Assembly (NCBI RefSeq): GCF_963082655.1
Contig: NC_081553.1
Location: 30,873,841 to 30,937,840 of the forward strand
Length of the DNA stretch: 64,000 nucleotides
DNA from: Stomoxys calcitrans
Lineage: Eukaryota > Arthropoda > Insecta > Diptera > Muscidae
Reading direction: 5' to 3'
Shown: positions 11,696-22,375 of the stretch, in pieces
Layout of the letters: each line of letters opens with the position of its first letter
Numbering within the stretch: the stretch's first letter is position 1
Made by a program: the position numbers and the translations under genes
The notes under the pieces: generated by a model
What the model saw: only the letters and a program-made list of their open reading frames with translations
Told to the model about the DNA's origin: nothing
Database searches by the model: none

Positions 11696-11892
11696 ACTAT
11701 GGATGCCACAGAGAACGATCATCAGCTTTAGGGTCTAAAGGCCATAAAGGAGCATTTATTATCCGATTTTGATGAAATTTGAAACAGTGAGTTGCACTAG
11801 GCGCATCGACATTCGACCCGAATATGGTGTATATCGGACCAAATTTGCATATAGCTGCCATAGAGACCGATATGGCGATTTAGGGAGGGACT

Positions 11893-11904
11893 TAGGCCTA
11901 TAAC
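11893..11904. repeat. left target-site duplication of SINE
   Basis: taggcctataac, repeated exactly at 12061-12072 on the other side of the SINE. Confidence 0.85.
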
Positions 11905-12060
11905 GCCCCTGTAGCCGAATTGGTAGCGTGCTGGGATTACCAGTGTAGGGCTCCTGGATTAGATTTCCGCCAGAATCCTTGGTCTGTCGCTTCAGTGGTA
12001 TCACAGTGGACTTTAAATTATCTAAGTAAGTCTGCAAAGGACTGCCAGTCTTACCTAACC
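11905..12060 (+). mobile_element. tRNA-derived SINE flanked by a 12-bp target duplication
   Basis: Opens gcccctgtagccgaattggt. This contains a consensus-like box A (tagccgaattgg), followed by a decayed box B (ctggattagatttccgcc). The body has ggtctgtcgcttcagtggta and the 3' end is gtcttacctaacc. Exact 12-bp repeats (taggcctataac) at both sides mark retroposition. The 3' CCTAACC resembles the tails of the LINE copies in this window, which suggests the same enzyme mobilised it. Too decayed to be a working tRNA gene. Confidence 0.8.
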
Positions 12061-12072
12061 TAGGCCTATAAC
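12061..12072. repeat. right target-site duplication of SINE
   Basis: taggcctataac, identical to 11893-11904. Confidence 0.85.
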
Positions 12073-12212
12073 AGGCGCATTAATTACTCGATTTTTCTGA
12101 AATTCAGAACAGTGAGTTTTGTTAGGCCCGTCGATATCCGCACCAAAAATGGTCCAGATAGGAACATATTTAGATATAACTTAAATCGGAAGATCACAAT
12201 AAATGGCAAATA

Positions 12213-12819
12213 AAGGGTGATTTTTTTGAGGTTAGGATTTTCATGCATTAGTATTTGACAGATCACGTGGGATTTCAGACATGGTGTCAAAGAGAAAGAT
12301 GCTCAGTATGCTTTGACATTTCATCATGAATAGACTTACTAACGAGCAACGCTTGCAAATCATTGAATTTTATTACCAAAATCAGTGTTCGGTTCGAAAT
12401 GTGTTCAAATTTTGACAAATTTTGTTCAGCGATGAGGCTCATTTCTGGTTGAATGGCTACGTAAATAAGCAAAATTGCCGCATTTGGAGTGAAGAGCAAC
12501 CAGAAGCCGTTCAAGAACTGTCCATGCATCCCGAAAAATGCACTGTTTGGTGTGGTTTGTACGCTGGTGGATTCATTGGACCGTATTTTTTCAAAGATGC
12601 TGTTGGACGCAACGTTACGGTGAATGAACACATTTCGAACCGAACACTGATTTTGGTAATAAAATTCAATGATTTGCAAGCGTTGCTCGTTAGTAAGTCT
12701 ATTCATGATGAAATGTCAAAGCATACTGAGCATCTTTCTCTTTGACACCATGTCTGAAATCCCACGTGATCTGTCAAATACTAATGCATGAAAATCCTAA
12801 CCTCAAAAAAATCACCCTT
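12213..12819 (+). mobile_element. fold-back Tc1/mariner derivative with perfect 193-bp arms
   Basis: The arms 12213-12405 and 12627-12819 are exact inverted copies by eye, and TA flanks both ends (12211-12212, 12820-12821). Each arm holds the TIR (aagggtgatttttttgaggt) and the start of a transposase gene (MNRLTNEQRLQIIEFYY). The 221-bp middle encodes a catalytic-core piece beginning FSDEAHFWLNGYVNKQ and containing TVWCGLYAGGFIGPYFFKDA. In mariner-family enzymes the aspartate of FSDEAHF is the first catalytic residue; the segments that would carry the second and third are absent. The original 3' end has been replaced by an inverted 5' end. Non-autonomous. Confidence 0.9.
12422..12626 (+). pseudogene. 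mariner-type transposase core fragment
   Basis: Reads through FSDEAHFWLNGYVNKQ, RIWSEEQPEAVQEL and TVWCGLYAGG, typical of the region around the first catalytic aspartate in Tc1/mariner transposases with an HTH-type N-terminus. A stop sits just upstream (near 12415). Most of the N-terminal DNA-binding region and the whole C-terminal catalytic half are missing, so no active enzyme is possible. Confidence 0.85.
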
Positions 12820-12960
12820 TATATCCAAATATAGCCCGATTTTGACCATACTCGGATGGAATACCTGGAGGCTCTACACAACTCAAAGTTCCGATTTTAG
12901 GCGAAATCGGTAAATAAATTCACCTTTTATGGGCCTAAACCTTAAATCGGGAGATCAGAA

Positions 12961-13275
12961 TATAGAAGCAGCTACAACCAAACCTTGACCGATCTAAGTC
13001 GTATTGAGCACGGATGTCGGGCCTAACACAACGAAATCGAATAATAAATGTGGATCTAATGAGTCTAAGGCCTTTTATCTACAGATCGATCTTTATGGGG
13101 GCTATATCAAGATACAGTTCGATATGGTCCATCTTCGAACTTAGCCTGCCAATGGACAAAAAAAAAAAATCTGTATAAAGTTTCAGCTTAATATATCACA
13201 GGCTGTAGCGAGAGTTGAACCGACTTACGGACATGGCTATATGGTCTTAGATATTTACGACGGGAATGGTTGGAA
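12961..13275 (+). mobile_element. B-type element 3' fragment
   Basis: Plus-oriented B-type 3' part: gggggctatatcaagataca, atggtccatcttcgaactta, a poly-A stretch, and acggacatggctatatggtc. The same order is seen at 54430-54590. It lies head-on against the minus-oriented copy to its left. Confidence 0.55.
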
Positions 13276-13317
13276 ATTAATACTATTGACATTGGTATTC
13301 AAAAATAAGTTAAATTA

Positions 13318-14690
13318 AAACAAATAAGAGCGTGCTAAGTTCCGCCGGGCCTCATCTTATATACCCTCCACCATGGATCGTATCTGTCGAGTTCTTTGCG
13401 GAGTATCTCTTTTTAGGCAAACAAAGAATAATGAATAAGGGCGGAGGGGGAGAAGAAAGAGCTATGTAAAGTTATAGTCCGATTCGGGGCTCAAGAAGTG
13501 AAATCTATATGGGAGCTATAGATCGATTCAGACCATATTGCACACGTATATTGAAGGCCATTGGAGAAGATGTTGTACAAAATTGGTGCCAAATAGGATG
13601 AGAATTGAGCTCTCTTGAAGCTCCAGAAGTCAAGATCCCAGATGGGGTTATATGGCAGCTTTATCAAAACATAGACATATTTGAACCATACTTCGCACAG
13701 TTGTTGAAAGTGATATCAAAACACTATGTGCAAAATTTCAGTCAAATCGGACTAGAATTGCGCCCTCTAAAGGCTCAAGAAGTCAAGACGCAAGATCGGT
13801 TTATATGGCAGCTATATCAAGCTATAGATCGATTGGGATCATATTGCACACATATGTTGAATGCCATGGCAGGAGCCGTTGTACAAAATTTCTGCCAAAT
13901 CGGATAAAAATTGCGTCCTCTAGCGGCTCAAGAAGTCAAGACCCCAGATTGCTTTATATGGCAGCTATATCAGGTTATGGAATGATTTTAACCATACTTC
14001 GCACAGTTGTTGGAAGTGATATCAAAACACCACCTGCAAAATTACAGCCAAATCGGATACTAATTGCGAATTCGAAAAGCTCAAGAAGTCAAGACCCAAG
14101 ATCGGTTTATATGGCAGCTATATCAGGCTAGGAACCGATTAGGACCATACTTCGCACAGTTGTTGGAAGTAATATCAAAACACTATGTGCAAAATTTCAG
14201 TCAAATCGGACTAGAATTGCACCCTGTAAAGGCTCAAGAAGTCAAGACCCAAGATCGGTTTATATGGCAGCTATATCAGGCTAGGAACCGATTAGGACCA
14301 TACTTCGCACAGTTGTTGAGAGTGATATCAAAACACTATGTGCAAAATTTCAGTCAAATCGGACGAGAATTGTGCCCTCTAGAGGCTCAAGAAGTCAAGA
14401 CCCAAGATCGGTTTGTATGGCAGCTATATCAAAACATGGACCGATTTGGCCCATTTACAATACCAACAGACCTACACTAATAAGAAGTATTCGTGCAAAA
14501 TTTCAAGCAGTAACCTTTATTCTTTCGAAAGTTGGCGTGCTTTCGACAGACAGACGGACGGAGGGACAGACGGTCAGACGGACAGACATGGCTAGATCGA
14601 CATAAAATTACATGACGATCCAGAATATATGTACTCTATGTACTCAGGGTGTTACAAAGTATATCCCCATCCTTTGGTGGAAGGTAAAAA
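13318..14690 (+). mobile_element. A-type tandem-cored element
   Basis: Starts aacaaataagagcgtgctaa and tataccctccaccatggatc. It then has about eight core units of about 150 bp (tcaagaagtcaagacccaag, atcggtttatatggcagcta, gcaaaatttcagtcaaatcgg). It ends with gacagacagacggacgg and a decayed terminus (ccccatcctttggtggaagg). Some core units stay open in one frame for over 130 codons, but they are repeat shadows. Confidence 0.8.
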
Positions 14691-14696
14691 ATTCAT

Positions 14697-14935
14697 CCGT
14701 TGTTTTCCCCTCCTAGTGCTGGCAACATTTGCGAGGTACTATGCCATGTAAAACTTCTCTCCAAAGAGGTGTCGTACTGCGGCACGCCGTTCGGACTCGG
14801 CTATAAAAAGTAGGCCCCTTATCATTGAGCTCTGCACTTATTGACTGCACTCATTGATATGTGAGAAGTTTGCCCCTGTTCCTTAGCGGAATGTTCATGG
14901 GCAAAATTTGCAATTTGCATTTGCCGAGTGGCACA
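14697..14935 (+). mobile_element. S1 SINE, head-truncated
   Basis: tgttttcccctcctagtgct, ctctccaaagaggtgtcgta, cgccgttcggactcggctat and the tail tgttcatgggcaaaatttgc are present. The tRNA-like head is missing, as in the 6323 copy. Confidence 0.7.
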
Positions 14936-15790
14936 CAACACAACTCACTATCCCAAATAGCATAATCGGGCGATAAATGTGGCTTTTATGAGCCTAAGAC
15001 CTTAGATCGGCAGATTGGCCTGTATACCAGCTATATCCAAATCTGGACCAATGGGGGCCAAATTATTAAAAGATCTCGAAGTGCTTAATACAACTCACCG
15101 CTCCAAATTTCAGCTAAATCGGACAATAAATGCGAAATTTATGCGCCCAAGACCTTAAATCGGCAGATCGCTCTGGACCAATCCGTGCCAAATTTAGGAA
15201 GGATGTCGATTGGCCTAACACAACTTAATATTGGGTTGCCCAAAAAGTTGTTGCGGATTTTTCATATAGTCGGCGTTGACAAATTTTTTCACAGCTTGTG
15301 ACTCTGTAATTGCATTCTTTCTTCTGTCAGTTATCAGCTGTGACTTTTAGCTTGCTTTAGAAAAAAAGTGTAAAAAAAGTGTAAAAAAAGTGTATTTGAT
15401 TAAAGTTCATTCTAAGTTTTATTAAAAATGCATTTACTTTCTTTTAAAAAATCCGCAATTACTTTTTGGGCAACCCAATATTTTCAAATTTCAGCGAAAT
15501 CGGACTATAAATGTGCCTATTGTAAGCCCAAGACCTTTAATGGAAAGATCGGTCTATATGACAGCTATATCCCATTCTGGACCGATCTGGGCCAAATTGA
15601 AAATGGCCTAATACAACTTCTGTTCCAAGTTGTCTTCGAAATCGGACAATTAAATTGGCCCAAGACCTTATATCGACATATCAGTCTATATGCCAGCTAT
15701 ATTCAAATCTGGACCGATCTGGGCCAAATTGAAAAAGGGTATCGCAGGGCCTAACACATCTTACTGTCCCAAATTTCTACAAAATCGGAC
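14936..15790 (+). mobile_element. B-type core array interrupted by a MITE
   Basis: Plus-oriented B cores (cagctatatccaaatctgga, ccgatctgggccaaatt, aatcggacaataaatg). A MITE sits at 15231-15478. Neither terminus is preserved. Confidence 0.6.
15231..15478 (-). mobile_element. Tc1/mariner-type MITE, copy 3
   Basis: 248 bp, in the reverse orientation to the 7138 copy, with TA on both sides (15229-15230 and 15479-15480). It has a tandem extra aaaaaaagtgt unit near 15360-15390, which accounts for its length. Confidence 0.9.
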
Positions 15791-15791
15791 A

Positions 15792-16578
15792 ATAGTATTT
15801 AATTTTTATTTAATGTTTGAAGATTATTTCATGCAAATGTTGATCGTGACTGCGCCTCAAATCATCCATCCGCTTAGTTCAATTTTGACATACTCTTAAC
15901 AACATTTCGGCCGTTATCTCACGAATAAATTCTTCAATGTTGTATTCCTATCGGTCACATGAAGCGGGCTTGTCTGTATAAACATGAGCTTTAACATAGT
16001 CTCACAAAAAATAGTCGAAAGGCGATCTAAGCGGCCAATGGCCCGATCCCGAACATGAAATAAGATGTTCACCGAACTCGTCTCTCAATAAGTCCATTGC
16101 TACGCTTGCTGTTTGGCATGTAGCACCGTCTTATTGAGACCACATCTCAAGCTATTGCATTTTTGGTTAAAAAAATTTTGGATATCATCTCACGGCAGTG
16201 CTCACCATTCACATTAACTTTGAAGAAGTACGGCCCAATGATGCCACTAGCACATAAACCGCACCAAACTGTGACTTTTTCTGGATGCATTGGTAGCTCT
16301 TGCAATGCTTCTGGCTGAGCTTCACTCCAAAATCGTCAATTCTGCTTATTTACGTACTCATTGAGCCAAAAATTAGCTTTGTCGCTGAACTTTATTCTAA
16401 CGCGGTGAACTTTCTTAACAGACCACGCATTTTGATAATAAAATTCAATAATTTGCAAGCGTTGTTCGTTTGTAAGACGATTCATGGTTAAATTATAAAC
16501 CAAACTCAGGATGTTTAATAGTGAAACAAAATTTGAAACCAGTGTTGCCAAAAAGATAATAGCTAAAAAACCACCCTT
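15792..16578 (-). pseudogene. Tc1/mariner transposase relic, internally deleted
   Basis: Its TIR-like end (aaagggtggttttttagcta on the minus strand) lies at the right edge, followed by TA. The start MNRLTNEQRLQIIEFYYQN is intact. A deletion then joins SVKKV to a core resembling KFSDKANFWLNEYVNKQN, at almost the same point as in the element at 12213. Further on, read on the minus strand, DGATCQTAS (near 16120) and PFDYFL (near 16020) mark the second and third catalytic aspartate regions. The normal FSDE acidic pair is now SDK. At least five in-frame stops and frame breaks make it dead. The 3' TIR was not found. Confidence 0.8.
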
Positions 16579-17060
16579 TATTTAAGGACATCTGTTCGTA
16601 ACTAAAAAGGAAGTTTCATTCGAATACCCGTAAGGCCACAACAAAATAAAGTTTTTGCCTTTTATTATTGCGAGTATAATCGCTTTGTCTATAAAAATGA
16701 ATTACATAAACAAATGTATGGCAGGTGACACATTATTTAATATGCGAAAACAGAAAACATGTTGACGTGCCAAAAGACTGACACACAGGTAAACAAAGAA
16801 AACAAACAAACAGGCACATTGACATAATTACTTTTAGTGATGTGTGGGCATGTGCCTTGTGAGCCACAAATCCCAAAAGCATTAAGGTAATACTTGTGGA
16901 CATTGAAAAGGGTTATTAAATAAGACGCTTTATTGGGGAACAAATTTAATATTAGTCCAAAAGTACTCCATTGTCTTGTGCGGAAGTTAATTCGGAAGAT
17001 GGATTATGGACAGTGTCTAAATTGTCCACAAAAACATTTTGTCATAGTGCTGTAGAAAGA
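16579..17060. other. intronic DNA, nothing recognised
   Basis: Between the mariner relic and the A-type element at 17061. No repeat family or gene was seen. Confidence 0.4.
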
Positions 17061-18583
17061 AACAAGTAAGAGCGTGCTAAGTTCGGCCGGGCCGAATCTT
17101 ATATACCCTCCACCATGGATCGCATTTGTCGAGTTCTTTTCCCGGCATCTCTTCTTAGGCAAAAAGGATATAAGAAAAGAAGTCAAGAAGTCAAGATCCC
17201 AGATCGGTTTATATGGCAGCTATATCAGGTTATGAACCGATTTGAACCTTATTTGACACAGTTATTGAAAGTAAAAATAAAATACGTCATGCAAAATTTC
17301 AGCCAAATCGGATAGGAATTGCGCCCTCTAGAAGCTCAAGAAATCAAATCCCCAGATCTGTTTATATGACAGCTATATCAGATTATTAACCGATTTCAAC
17401 CATACTTGGCACAGTTGTTGGATATCATAACGAAATACTTCGTGCAAAAATTCATTCAAATCGGATAAGAATTGTGCCCTCTAGAGGCTCAAGAAGTCAA
17501 GACCCAAGATCGGTTTATATGGCAGCTATATCAGGTTATGGACCGATTTAAACCATACTTGGCACAGTTGTTGGATATAATAACAAAACACGTCGTGCAA
17601 AATTTCATTTCAATCGGATAAGAATTGCGCACTATAGAGGCTCAAGAAGTCAAGACCCACGATCGGTTTATATGGCAGCTATATCAGGTTATGAAGCGAT
17701 TTGAACCATACTTGGCACAGTTGTTGGATATCATAACAAAACACGTCATGCTAAATTTCATTCTGATAGGATAAGAATTGCGCACGCTAGAGGCTCAAGA
17801 AGTCAAGACCCAAGATCGGTTTATATGGTAGCTATATCAGGTTATGGACCGATTTGAACCATACTTGGCACAGTTGTTGGGTATCATAACAAAACACGTC
17901 GTGCGAAATCTAATTCCAATCGGATAAGAATTGCGCCCTCTAGAGGGTCAAGAACTCAAGACCCAAGATGGGTTTATATGGTAGCTATATCAGGTTATGA
18001 ACCGATTTGAACCATACTTGGCACTGTTGTTGGATATCATAACAAAACACGTCGTGCAAAATTTCATTCTGATCGGATAAAAATTGCGCACGCTAGAGGC
18101 TCAAGAAGACAAGACCCAAGATCGGTTTATATGGCAGCTATATCAGGTTATGGACCGATTTGAACCATACTTGGCACAGTTGTTGGATATCATAACAAAA
18201 CACGTCGTGCAAAATTTCATTTCAATCGGATAAGAATTGCGCACTCTAGAGGCTCAAGAAGTCAAGACCCAAGATCGGTTTATATGGCAGCTATATCAAA
18301 ACATGGACCGATATGGCCCATTTACAATACCAACCGACCTACACTAATAAGAAGTATTTGTGCAAAATTTCAAGCGGCTGGCTTTACTTCTTCGGAAGTT
18401 AGCGTGCTTTCGACAGACAGACGGACGGACGGACAGACGGACGGACATGGCTAGATCGACATAAAATGTCACGACGATCAAGAATATATATACTTTATGG
18501 GGTCTCAGACGAATATTTCGAGTAGTTACAAACAGAATAACGAAATTAGTATACCCCCCATCTTATGGTGGTGGGTATAAAAA
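17061..18583 (+). mobile_element. A-type tandem-cored element, best-preserved copy
   Basis: Starts aacaagtaagagcgtgctaa, gttcggccgggccgaatctt, tataccctccaccatggatc. Seven or more core units of about 150-155 bp follow (atatggcagctatatcaggt, ccatacttggcacagttgtt). Next are the gcgtgctttcgacagacaga motif, an acggacgg microsatellite, and a terminus atcttatggtggtgggtata. The subterminal 5' tataccctccaccat pairs with 3' atggtggtgggtata as an inverted repeat. These traits, with no coding capacity, resemble DINE-1/HINE elements. The class is inference. Confidence 0.8.
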
Positions 18584-19610
18584 AGTCGACTTAGCAGTCA
18601 GGAATCCTAGGACGACATATTTTTATGTTGTGTCAGAGAGACAGATCTTGACCGACCATTAAGTTGTGTGTTTTTTTTAATAATCTAACTTAAAAAATAA
18701 AACTTAAAATTGTACATAAAGTTTCCATTTAAACACCCTTTTTGATTATTTACTCTACTTGCCACAGTAAAGTTGTAAACTTGCAACTTTGCTCACATCT
18801 TTATACATTGCCACATAAGCTCCTGCAAAGATTTCTATCAGGTGTTGACACTTGCAGGTTACTACAACTGGCACACTGTAACCACAGCTACACACATTGA
18901 CATACAAAAGGCTACGTTAATGCACACACACACACACACACCTACACTGCCAACATAAGCATGAGCACAATGTTAATGACAACACTTCAGAGATAATACA
19001 AAGCAGTAATTGTTACACCACATTCAAGTTTAAGTAAGAATAGAGCAACATAGTGTGAGATGCAAAAGAAATTAAAGCCTACCAGTGCAACAAAATGACA
19101 TTCTAAAGCACAATGAAAGGCAAGAAGCCTATGTGAATTGCATTCACTTTATAATTCAAAGAGCTTTATATGTGTGGAAAATCTCAACACCACTTTGTAG
19201 GCTTGCAAACAAAAGGAAATTTTAAAGTTCTGTCTTGACCAACATCTAAGCGTTTAAACTGAGGTAATTTCTAATTGAATTTCCTTGTGGATTTTATGTT
19301 GTTGGCATTTTGGGTTCATGAATAGAATAAAAGAATTTGCAAATCACCTGAACAATTAAAACTGAATGTTTGATAGACTGATTACATTTGGTGCACTTTT
19401 CAAGGTGGGGGGGGGGACATAAGAATTGCAGCATGTAATTGCTTTGGGAAGATTTGTGTTATCCTTATACAAAACCATGAAATTAGTATGCTTTGAGTAA
19501 TTTCTGAAATTCAAGAATGTAAAGCAAGATAAGAACCACAAGGTGGAAATTAAGACAGAGAGAATTAATTCCAAGAATAACCAAGTAGCTTTTCAAAAAA
19601 TTAGATAAAA
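18584..19610. other. single-copy-like intronic DNA
   Basis: Contains a CA microsatellite around 18925-18942 and a nine-G run near 19407-19415. No gene or repeat family was recognised. Confidence 0.45.
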
Positions 19611-21305
19611 AACCAGTAAGAAAAGGCAAAAGTCGGGCGGCTACCCTGCCTACCCTACAACTATAAATTCGGACAATATATAAATATATATTTATATGAG
19701 GGTTATATCTAAATCTGAACCGACTTTCAAATCGATCGTTTGAAAATTGTTGTTACTACGGCCATTTAAGTGCAAATCGGGTGATACACATATATGGGAG
19801 CTATATCTAAATCTGAACCGATTTTGATGAAATTTTACAAATATGTTAGGATCAGTAAAGAAACAGTCCATGCCAAATTTTGTGTAGATCAGTTGAAAAT
19901 TTTTGCTACTACTCCCATTTAAGTGCAAATAGGGTAATACATATATATGGGAGCTATATCTAAATCTGAACCGATTTTGATGAAATCTTGCACATATGTT
20001 CAGATAAGAAACAAAACCATCCGCGCCAAAGTTTGTGTAGATCGGTTGAAAATTGTAGCTACTACGGTCATTTAAGTGCAAATCGGGCGATACATATATA
20101 TGGGAGCTATGTCTAAATCTGAACCGATTTTGATGAAATTCTGTAAATATATTAGGATCAGTAACAAAACAATCCGCGCCAAAGTTTGTGTAGATCGGTT
20201 GAAAATTGTAGCTACTACGGTCATTTAAGTGCAAATCGGGCGATACATATATATGGGAGCTATATCTAAATCTGAACCGATTTTGATGAAATTTTCCAGA
20301 TATGTTAATATCAGTAACAAAACAATCCGTGCTAAATTTTGTGCGGATAGGATAAAAATTGTAGCTACTACGGTCATTTAAGTGCAAATCGGGAGATACA
20401 TATATATGGGAGCTACATCTAAATCTGAACCGATTTTGATGAAATTTCGCAAATATGTTAAGTTCAGTAACAAAACAATCCGTGCCAAATTTTGTGCGGA
20501 TAGGATGAAAATTGTAGCTACTACGGTCATTTAAGTGCAAATCGGGCGATACATATATATGGGAGCTATATCTAAATCTGAACTGATTTTGATGAAATTT
20601 TCCAGATATGTTAAGTTCAGTAACAAAACAATCCGTGTCAAATTTTGTGCGGATCGGATGAAAGTTGTAGCTACTACTGTCATTTAAGTGCAAATCGGCC
20701 GATACATATATATGGGAGCTATATCTAAATCTCAACCGATTTTGATGAAATTTTCCAGATATGTTAATATCAGTAACAAAACAGTCCGTGCCTAATTTTT
20801 TGCAGATCGGTTGAAAATTGTAGCTACTACGGCCATTTAAGTACAAATCGGGCGATACATATATATGGGAGCTATATCTAAATCTGAACCGATTTCGATG
20901 AAATCTTGCAGATCAATTGAAATCAGTGACAAAACAGTTTGTGCCAAATTTTGTGTAGATCCGTTGAAAATTGTAGCTACTACGGTCATTTATGTACAAA
21001 TCGGGCGATACATATACATGGGAGCTATATCTAAATCTGAACCGATTTTTACCAAAATCAACAGCGTTTGTCCTTGGCCCAGAAAAGTGACATGTGCAAA
21101 ATTTCGTGACAATCGGACAACAAATCCGACCTGCACTTTGACTACAAGAATACATGGACTCACAGACGGGCATGGCTTAATCTACTCAGAAAGTGATTCT
21201 GAGTCAATCGGTATACTTATCAAAGGGTCAAGCTCTTCTCATTCTTAACGTTGCAAACAAATGCACAAACTTATAATACCCTGTACAACAGTGGTAGTGT
21301 AGCGT
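19611..21305 (+). mobile_element. C-type tandem-cored element with 153-bp cores
   Basis: Begins accagtaagaaaaggcaaaa, gtcgggcggctaccctgcc. It has about eight core units of 153 bp (gggagctatatctaaatctg, aaccgattttgatgaaattt, gtagctactacggtcattta). The 3' part is catggcttaatctactcaga and ataataccctgtacaacagt. The core period is a multiple of three and lacks stops on the minus strand at 19692-20846, giving a 384-codon open frame that is probably a by-product of the array. Confidence 0.8.
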
Positions 21306-21445
21306 ACAACAAGTTCGGAAGGGTCGAATATTATATACCCTCCACCATGGATTGCATTTGTCATGTTCATTTCCTGGTATTCCTGGCAAACAAAAGTTTT
21401 TAACCGATTCGGCATCATTAGACCGTACTTCTTCTAAGATTATTA
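21306..21445 (+). mobile_element. A-type element 5' fragment
   Basis: caagttcggaagggtcgaat and tataccctccaccatggatt match the 5' start of A-type elements. The fragment ends where the GAGTA array begins. Confidence 0.65.
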
Positions 21446-22180
21446 GAGTAGAGTAGAGTAGAGTAGAGTAGAGTAGAGTAGAGTAGAGTAGAGTAGAGTA
21501 GAGTAGAGTAGAGTAGAGTAGAGTAGAGTAGAGTAGAGTAGAGTAGAGTAGAGTAGAGTAGAGTAGAGTAGAGTAGAGTAGAGTAGAGTAGAGTAGAGTA
21601 GAGTAGAGTAGAGTAGAGTAGAGTAGAGTAGAGTAGAGTAGAGTAGAGTAGAGTAGAGTAGAGTAGAGTAGAGTAGAGTAGAGTAGAGTAGAGTAGAGTA
21701 GAGTAGAGTAGAGTAGAGTAGAGTAGAGTAGAGTAGAGTAGAGTAGAGTAGAGTAGAGTAGAGTAGAGTAGAGTAGAGTAGAGTAGAGTAGAGTAGAGTA
21801 GAGTAGAGTAGAGTAGAGTAGAGTAGAGTAGAGTAGAGTAGAGTAGAGTAGAGTAGAGTAGAGTAGAGTAGAGTAGAGTAGAGTAGAGTAGAGTAGAGTA
21901 GAGTAGAGTAGAGTAGAGTAGAGTAGAGTAGAGTAGAGTAGAGTAGAGTAGAGTAGAGTAGAGTAGAGTAGAGTAGAGTAGAGTAGAGTAGAGTAGAGTA
22001 GAGTAGAGTAGAGTAGAGTAGAGTAGAGTAGAGTAGAGTAGAGTAGAGTAGAGTAGAGTAGAGTAGAGTAGAGTAGAGTAGAGTAGAGTAGAGTAGAGTA
22101 GAGTAGAGTAGAGTAGAGTAGAGTAGAGTAGAGTAGAGTAGAGTAGAGTAGAGTAGAGTAGAGTAGAGTAGAGTAGAGTA
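21446..22180. repeat. (GAGTA)147 perfect pentanucleotide array
   Basis: 735 bp of uninterrupted gagta with no visible substitution. It starts after tatta and ends before gccgagaacg. On the minus strand the unit gives an open (STLLY)n frame, which is a trivial shadow. The size may be affected by assembly, since perfect arrays of this length are hard to resolve. Confidence 0.97.
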
Positions 22181-22375
22181 GCCGAGAACGATGCACGACG
22201 GGGATTACCCAGAATTATTTCCTGATGACAATGTAGAAAATAAAAATCCAAGTCAGAATGAAGTGTTCTTTTCTGAGTATGTGGTCTGAGACATAAACTC
22301 TTGGTTCAAAGTCATAATTGATTTGGTAGATGTACCATAAGCTAGATATTCCCACTACGTCAAATCCTGAGCAAT
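22181..22375. other. short spacer, nothing recognised
   Basis: Between the GAGTA array and a LINE tail. No feature was identified. Confidence 0.4.

Larger units (their letters stand above)
10905..12960 (-). mobile_element. B-type tandem-cored element with three nested insertions
   Basis: The 3' terminus at the left (cccaccaccttggataggag, cattccgaccctac) matches the B-type ends at 40966 and 50801. Core units contain cagtgagttcgattaagacc and gatatagctgccatagagac motifs. The array is interrupted by a MITE (11466), a SINE (11905) and a fold-back mariner derivative (12213). The 12-bp SINE target duplication lies in the core sequence, so the insertions are later than the array. Confidence 0.65.

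Noticed and set aside
12287..12745. Two overlapping frames of 107 and 139 codons on opposite strands
   Set aside because: Both arise from the fold-back mariner derivative and its inverted arms, not from independent genes.
13605..14605. Open frames of about 100-138 codons on the plus strand
   Set aside because: They repeat IWQLYQ and KTQDRF with the core period and shift frame between units; they are A-type tandem repeat shadows.
15231..15478. Promoter-like inverted repeats around the MITE
   Set aside because: The inverted repeats are transposon TIRs shared by five copies, with TA duplications.
21228..22251. Long open frames of (STLLY)n on the minus strand
   Set aside because: They are shadows of the GAGTA array: a 5-bp unit without stop codons stays open in every frame that avoids a stop.
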